Part shown: piece after piece, positions 60,445-64,000 of the stretch
Layout: each line of letters opens with the position of its first letter
Numbering within the stretch: position 1 is the stretch's first letter
NCBI GenBank assembly: GCA_964612185.1
Contig: CAZTCR010000003.1
Location: 1-64,000 of the forward strand
Source: UBA1447 sp964612185
GTDB taxonomy: Bacteria; Bacillota; Clostridia; Oscillospirales; Acutalibacteraceae
Length of the DNA stretch: 64,000 nt
Direction: 5' to 3'
Notes under the pieces: generated by a model
Seen by the model: only the letters and a program-made list of their open reading frames with translations
The model's database searches: none
What the model was told of the DNA's origin: nothing
Translations under genes and position numbers: made by a program

Positions 60445-61887
60445 CTATTTTTTCTTTTCCGCTTTGTTCTTACGGATTTCCCATATTTCAATATATGAGT
60501 TAATCAACGGCACCAGCGCGGCAGCGACAAATCCGCCCGAAAAACCGTTGTTGTAAAGGTTCATTCCCCCGTGCAGGTAACCGATGTTCATGGTTATCGC
60601 CATATGTAAAAACCCGGCAACCACACCCCAGCCGGCGCCGTAATACCCCGCGATTGGCGCAAGCGTGGTGCCGAAAAGCGCCGATAAAATACCTATGGTG
60701 GAAGACGCTTCATGGATATTAAAAAGGTTGGCGATAAATACACCGCACAAGATTGGTAAAACATTTTTACTGTTCTTCCCTGCCGCGCCAAACCCTGCAA
60801 CCGTAAAGATGCCCCCGATAACCGGACCGTTTATTTCGCCTTTTATTGCCAGCACATAGGCTGTCATGAAGCACCCTAACAAGGACATATTGATCAGCGA
60901 TATCCCGAACCCCGCGGATTCGAAAAGGTCCGTGCCGTGCTTGCCGGGAATCGACAGGATTTTTTTATACCCGCGTAAACTCCTTTTGTTGTATAGCAAC
61001 CCTGTAATAAATACAACAGCAAAAATTGAGAACAAGATGATTGAAAGCGGCTTGTTGTTGCCGGACGACAAGATTGAAACCGGCAGCACCTCCACCCCCA
61101 TACTCCTGAGCACCGCCAAAAAAACCATACCGATAATGCCGGTGGCAAACCCGACATTGTACAGGTTGAATCCCATATGAAAGGTTCTTAAATGACTTGA
61201 TAACGGGGGTAAAACAAACCCCACAAAAACACCTGCGGCAAAACCGAGCAAAACAGCAGGGATGACGGGCAGCTCCAGGTTAAATGATATCTCACTCACC
61301 AATGGCCCCAGCGCGGTGCCGAATATTGCTTGCGGCAGGTTCTTTTTAAAAGGTGTGCGTGAAATCTTTGAAAAGAGGATAACGCCTAAAACAATCGGAA
61401 TTGAATTGAGTAAATTCTTCCCGAAAAATGAAAATCCAGTAACCGTAAAAACGCCCGCGGCAAGGATACCGGTTACCTCGGAACGGGCTCTTTTAATCGT
61501 GGCCACGCTGAGCAATGTCATTAGCCCCGCATTGAGCAAGGTTGAGCCTATATTGGTTAATTCTATATAATCTGTCAGCAGGTTCGCGGGGGAAGTCAAA
61601 ATAGCAATGCTGCCTGCCCATAATGCGCGGGGCGTGTTGAAACAAAAGGCGAGCGCGATGAGCACCAGCCCGAACAGCACCAAGAAACAAACCTTAACCT
61701 TTTCCGGTACCGCAACCGGCTCAAACGCCGGCAAGGCATTCCCTGCAGGATTTTCGGTCTCGGATAATTCCGAAAGCCGGGAAGCCCTTAAATAATAAAA
61801 TCGTTTTTGGAATTTGGCGTGCTTACTGTTTTCGGATTCTTTCAGACGCGTCACACTCCTATTTTGTTTTGATAATCTTTTAAACAA
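60445..61887 (-). CDS. DUF1576 membrane protein with internal duplication
   Basis: A 480-residue protein with a basic N-terminal tail and about twelve membrane segments in two related halves. FSFFGKNLLNSIPIVLGVILF in half one matches FGAAGKNSKNVLPILCGVFI in half two, and HMGFNLYNVGFATG matches HGGMNLYNNGFSGG. This fits the DUF1576 family; the repeat suggests a transporter or channel-like fold. The start is unsure: the TTG at 61887 gives the whole frame but the only good ribosome site (TAGGAG) lies about ten codons further in. The next gene, the molybdopterin lipoprotein, ends 67 bases upstream on the same strand. Confidence 0.82.
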   Translation of the reverse strand: MFKRLSKQNRSVTRLKESENSKHAKFQKRFYYLRASRLSELSETENPAGNALPAFEPVAVPEKVKVCFLVLFGLVLIALAFCFNTPRALWAGSIAILTSPANLLTDYIELTNIGSTLLNAGLMTLLSVATIKRARSEVTGILAAGVFTVTGFSFFGKNLLNSIPIVLGVILFSKISRTPFKKNLPQAIFGTALGPLVSEISFNLELPVIPAVLLGFAAGVFVGFVLPPLSSHLRTFHMGFNLYNVGFATGIIGMVFLAVLRSMGVEVLPVSILSSGNNKPLSIILFSIFAVVFITGLLYNKRSLRGYKKILSIPGKHGTDLFESAGFGISLINMSLLGCFMTAYVLAIKGEINGPVIGGIFTVAGFGAAGKNSKNVLPILCGVFIANLFNIHEASSTIGILSALFGTTLAPIAGYYGAGWGVVAGFLHMAITMNIGYLHGGMNLYNNGFSGGFVAAALVPLINSYIEIWEIRKNKAEKKK

Positions 61888-61954
61888 CTACAAGATTACA
61901 ATAGAACCAGATTTTTTGCAAATAAATAGTCAGCCGGTACCTGTTACCGCTCCT

Positions 61955-62611
61955 TCAGCTGCGGGTTTCCGCTTCGTTTTCATACCCGCGCTTTTCCCAG
62001 TATCCTTTATAATCCGCATCATCGGACAGTTCAATGCGGTCAATCCATTTTGCCCATTTATAGCCCAACTTGTCTTCCGCAACCAGTTGGAAAGGATAGC
62101 CTCTCTCCGGCGGGAGAACGACTTCATTCATTTTATAAGCCAGTATCATGTTTTTGTCCAGGATGGTTTGCAACGGCAGGGATGTGGTGTAACCGTCCAC
62201 CGAGTGAAAGATGACGGTATTGGCGCTGCCCGATACAGTCGACTTGTCAAAAAGGTCTTTCAGCAGCACACCTTCCCACAGGATGGTGACATCCCAGCCC
62301 TCCACACAGTAGAGTGTGACGACCTTGGTGTACTTCGGGTTGGCCAGCACTTCATCATAGGTGTAGGAAGCCGGTTTTTCAACCAAACCGTCAACCGTCA
62401 GCTTATAAGTGCTGATATCCACCGTTTGGGGGCCTTTTATGGAGTTCTCCCGAAAATCTTCAATGGAGCCCAACTTCGCTCCGCTATATTCGGTGATTTG
62501 CGCTGCCGCCAGGTTGCTCAGAGCATCACTGCTGCCGTTAGCGCAGCCGAATAAAAGTCCCGCGAGAATGATACACAAAATAGTAGCAGAGCTGATATGC
62601 TTAAAACACAT
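61955..62611 (-). CDS. molybdopterin-dependent lipoprotein (sulfite-oxidase fold)
   Basis: A 218-residue exported protein. A type II signal (residues 1-21, ending in the lipobox LLFGC) anchors it to the outside of the membrane. The rest is a small oxidoreductase molybdopterin-binding domain: VDISTYKLTVDGLV, the metal-thiolate cysteine in LYCVEGWDV, and PPERGYPFQLVAEDKLGYKWAKW. It lacks the dimerisation domain of sulfite oxidase, like YedY-type proteins. The ATG at 62611 follows GAAGGTG by five bases. The next gene upstream encodes a rubredoxin-like membrane protein that may pass electrons to it. Confidence 0.85.
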   Translation of the reverse strand: MCFKHISSATILCIILAGLLFGCANGSSDALSNLAAAQITEYSGAKLGSIEDFRENSIKGPQTVDISTYKLTVDGLVEKPASYTYDEVLANPKYTKVVTLYCVEGWDVTILWEGVLLKDLFDKSTVSGSANTVIFHSVDGYTTSLPLQTILDKNMILAYKMNEVVLPPERGYPFQLVAEDKLGYKWAKWIDRIELSDDADYKGYWEKRGYENEAETRS

Positions 62612-62645
62612 ATTTTCACCTTCTTTCACCGTTTGCATGCTGCCC

Positions 62646-63203
62646 CTATCCGGGCAGCTTTGCGTCAAGCAGTGTTCCGCCGAGTTTGCCCAGCAGACCG
62701 CTGCAGCCGAAGCAGAGCACACCAATGATGATTATCGTGATTTTTCCGCCTGTACCGAAGACTTCAGTGTTTATCATGACAGCCGATACAGCGGACAAAA
62801 CGAAAAACAAGGCACCGATGATGATTTTTTGTTTAACACGCGGGCCGCACTTCTTCTTAAAGCGCAGCTTTGCGTCAAACACCCCGGCTGCGGCGGAGAT
62901 TAAAACCGAAACAGGCAGCAGGACAGATAAGAGCTCTACAACCGTCATCATATCGGCGCCAAGCGACCCTTTCGCCGCAAAGGCGATGATAATAAAGACG
63001 AGCGAGAGAAACGCGATACTTTGCGGGAAATGGACAAGGATAGGATGCAGGTGGAAACCAAGCATCTTCAGGCGTTTATCGCTGATGTTATATTTGTAAC
63101 TTTCAAACGCCGTTTTCGGTACGCCGCAGGCCGGGCAAAAATCCTTCATCTCCTTTTCATCGCCGATAAAACCGCAGACTTTGCAGCGCATATAGGTCTT
63201 CAT
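62646..63203 (-). CDS. rubredoxin-like domain fused to DUF2231 membrane protein
   Basis: A 185-residue fusion. Residues 1-30 hold two Cys pairs (MRCKVCGF and DFCPACGV), enough for one rubredoxin-type iron. The rest has four membrane helices of the DUF2231 type, starting with LHPILVHFPQSIAFL, whose histidines may bind haem. This gives a one-protein electron path across the membrane. AAGGCGGGG precedes the ATG. It lies 34 bases upstream of the molybdopterin lipoprotein gene on the same strand, so the two probably form a redox pair. Confidence 0.82.
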   Translation of the reverse strand: MKTYMRCKVCGFIGDEKEMKDFCPACGVPKTAFESYKYNISDKRLKMLGFHLHPILVHFPQSIAFLSLVFIIIAFAAKGSLGADMMTVVELLSVLLPVSVLISAAAGVFDAKLRFKKKCGPRVKQKIIIGALFFVLSAVSAVMINTEVFGTGGKITIIIIGVLCFGCSGLLGKLGGTLLDAKLPG

Positions 63204-63220
63204 GCCGTTCCCCGCCTTTC

Positions 63221-63718
63221 TTATTTTTTTGTGTACATCTCGTTTAGGAGTCTTTTGCCTGTTTTTGTCCTGAAAATCATTTTTTCGACATTTTGAACAG
63301 CCTCAGCCGATAAATCGTCTTCATACGCATTCACCAGAAAATCCGCTTCAATTAAAATCTGGCAGTCTATATCAACAATGTCATCATAGGTGTGATGATG
63401 GGCAATCAGCCAGCACACGCGTTCTATCAGTTCTTTATCAAACCAAAGATCTTCCAGCAGTTTTTTCGCCTCGGGCGGGCCTTCCGTCTGCTGGTAACAG
63501 CCGGCGGAACTGTTGTACTTCATTTCGCTGTTTTTGATGCCGATATCATGCGTAACCGCGGCAACTTCCAGAATCAGCTGCGTTCTTTTGTCAAGCTGTT
63601 CCAGTTCGCCGATGGTTTTGGCAAAACCGTATACCTTCATAAAATGGTTGATGCGCCGGGCGTCGCCGGCAAAATAATCGATCATGGAAGCAATAACCCG
63701 ACCCGTTTGAATCACCAA
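63221..63718 (-). CDS. HD-domain phosphohydrolase
   Basis: A 165-residue HD-superfamily hydrolase. Ligands are seen in RRINHFMKVYGFA, VAAVTHDIGIKNSE (the H-D pair) and LIAHHHTYDD, with a late aspartate in ILIEADFLVNAYE. The family cuts phosphate from nucleotides or related compounds. The start is a GTG at 63716-63718; a later ATG (residue 12) is possible. It begins two bases after the stop of the DUF1801 gene, so they are linked. Confidence 0.82.
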   Translation of the reverse strand: MVIQTGRVIASMIDYFAGDARRINHFMKVYGFAKTIGELEQLDKRTQLILEVAAVTHDIGIKNSEMKYNSSAGCYQQTEGPPEAKKLLEDLWFDKELIERVCWLIAHHHTYDDIVDIDCQILIEADFLVNAYEDDLSAEAVQNVEKMIFRTKTGKRLLNEMYTKK

Positions 63719-63719
63719 C

Positions 63720-64000
63720 TCATCGCCTGCCCTTTTTTATATTTTCGGATACCCTGAACCGGACGATCCTGCTGATTAAATCCATCGGCAGCGGCTTATC
63801 CAACGGAAACTGCACGGAACCTTTGGCGCCTTTATATGGCGAGAGCTCCTCTTTAAACGCTTCAATTCCGCTCGGTGCCGGATAAAAGCCGATATGACGC
63901 GCGTACGCGGCGAAATGCACCAGATTGCCGTTCAAATAAAATGTCGGCATTTGGTAGCTGATTTTTTCTGTGGCTTCCGGCGCCGCTTCTTTGATAACCG
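63720..64000 (-). CDS. DUF1801 iron-chaperone-like protein, cut by window edge
   Basis: Only the C-terminal 93 or so residues are in the window. The frame stays open to base 64000, reading EAAPEATEKISYQMPTFYLN before the inner methionine, so the gene starts outside; the ATG at 63950 is not the start. The motif KISYQMPTFY and GFYPAPSGIEAF mark the DUF1801 (YdhG-like) family, proposed to act as frataxin-like iron carriers. It is followed by the HD hydrolase gene two bases later. Confidence 0.85.
   Translation of the reverse strand, partial: VIKEAAPEATEKISYQMPTFYLNGNLVHFAAYARHIGFYPAPSGIEAFKEELSPYKGAKGSVQFPLDKPLPMDLISRIVRFRVSENIKKGRR

Noticed and set aside
1..64000. tRNA, rRNA and prophage genes
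   Set aside because: I looked for tRNA arm motifs, rRNA-like stretches and phage structural or integrase genes and saw none by eye; a tRNAscan and Rfam run would settle it.

Overview
The window looks like an assembled metagenome or draft scaffold from an uncultured anaerobic Firmicute, most likely class Clostridia (an Oscillospirales-type organism). The basis is the gene content (GGGtGRT/NifU-like pair, DUF1846, DUF1576, DUF5058, DUF2284, HAAS/PadR pair, tungsten-type aldehyde ferredoxin oxidoreductase, a dockerin protein). AGGAGG-type ribosome sites, several TTG starts and textbook TTGACA-17-TATAAT promoters agree with this. Placement below class is inference. No rRNA, tRNA, CRISPR array, complete insertion sequence or prophage was seen. 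About 80% of the genes lie on the minus strand.

Layout. 1-9.6 kb: a minus-strand run with the GGGtGRT/NifU-like pair behind a long leader, a YfbR-like 5'-nucleotidase, MgtC, a two-gene DUF5058 membrane system, an SGNH hydrolase, DUF1846 and PurA; one amidohydrolase gene faces the other way. 9.7-16.2 kb: a secreted phosphoesterase, three tandem paralogous membrane proteins, and an ABC-2 exporter operon with a perfect consensus promoter. 16.2-17.6 kb: an accessory island in which the remains of a HigBA toxin-antitoxin locus are interrupted by a small nucleotidyltransferase two-gene cassette bounded by two 40-bp palindromes. A third copy of the palindrome lies after pyruvate kinase at 20.7 kb. 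17.6-26.7 kb: PadR/HAAS pair, pyk, a sialate O-acetylesterase-like enzyme, a flotillin-like SPFH protein, a glycosidase-like protein and a patch of palindromic repeats.

26.7-44.9 kb: a CE15-like esterase; an aldehyde ferredoxin oxidoreductase with its polyferredoxin; a four-gene plus-strand operon (DUF2284, acetyltransferase, methyltransferase, HAD phosphatase); then a glycan block with a phosphoesterase, a frameshifted glycosidase-like gene, a GH38 alpha-mannosidase, a tiny lysine-rich protein, a hairpin array and a beta-propeller glycosidase. A DEAD-box helicase and a uroporphyrinogen-decarboxylase-like protein follow. 45-64 kb: phosphoesterase, endonuclease-like phosphatase, a membrane protein, creatininase-family hydrolase, a secreted dockerin protein spanning a 100-N gap, a second UroD-like protein, FAD oxidoreductase, LarA lactate racemase, lipase-like hydrolase and aminoglycoside-phosphotransferase-like kinase. 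Last come GH28 and GH20-like enzymes, DUF1576, a molybdopterin lipoprotein next to a rubredoxin-DUF2231 membrane protein, an HD hydrolase, and DUF1801 cut by the window edge.

How it fits together: the genome is that of a fermenter that trims imported oligosaccharides inside the cell. Most glycan enzymes here lack signal peptides; the GH28 enzyme has an N-terminal anchor and the dockerin protein is secreted. Electrons are handled with ferredoxin and tungsten/molybdenum enzymes. The most unusual pieces are the palindrome-bounded nucleotidyltransferase cassette, the long structured leader before the NifU-like gene, the triplicated membrane proteins, and two assembly-level defects (a false gap and a one-base frameshift).
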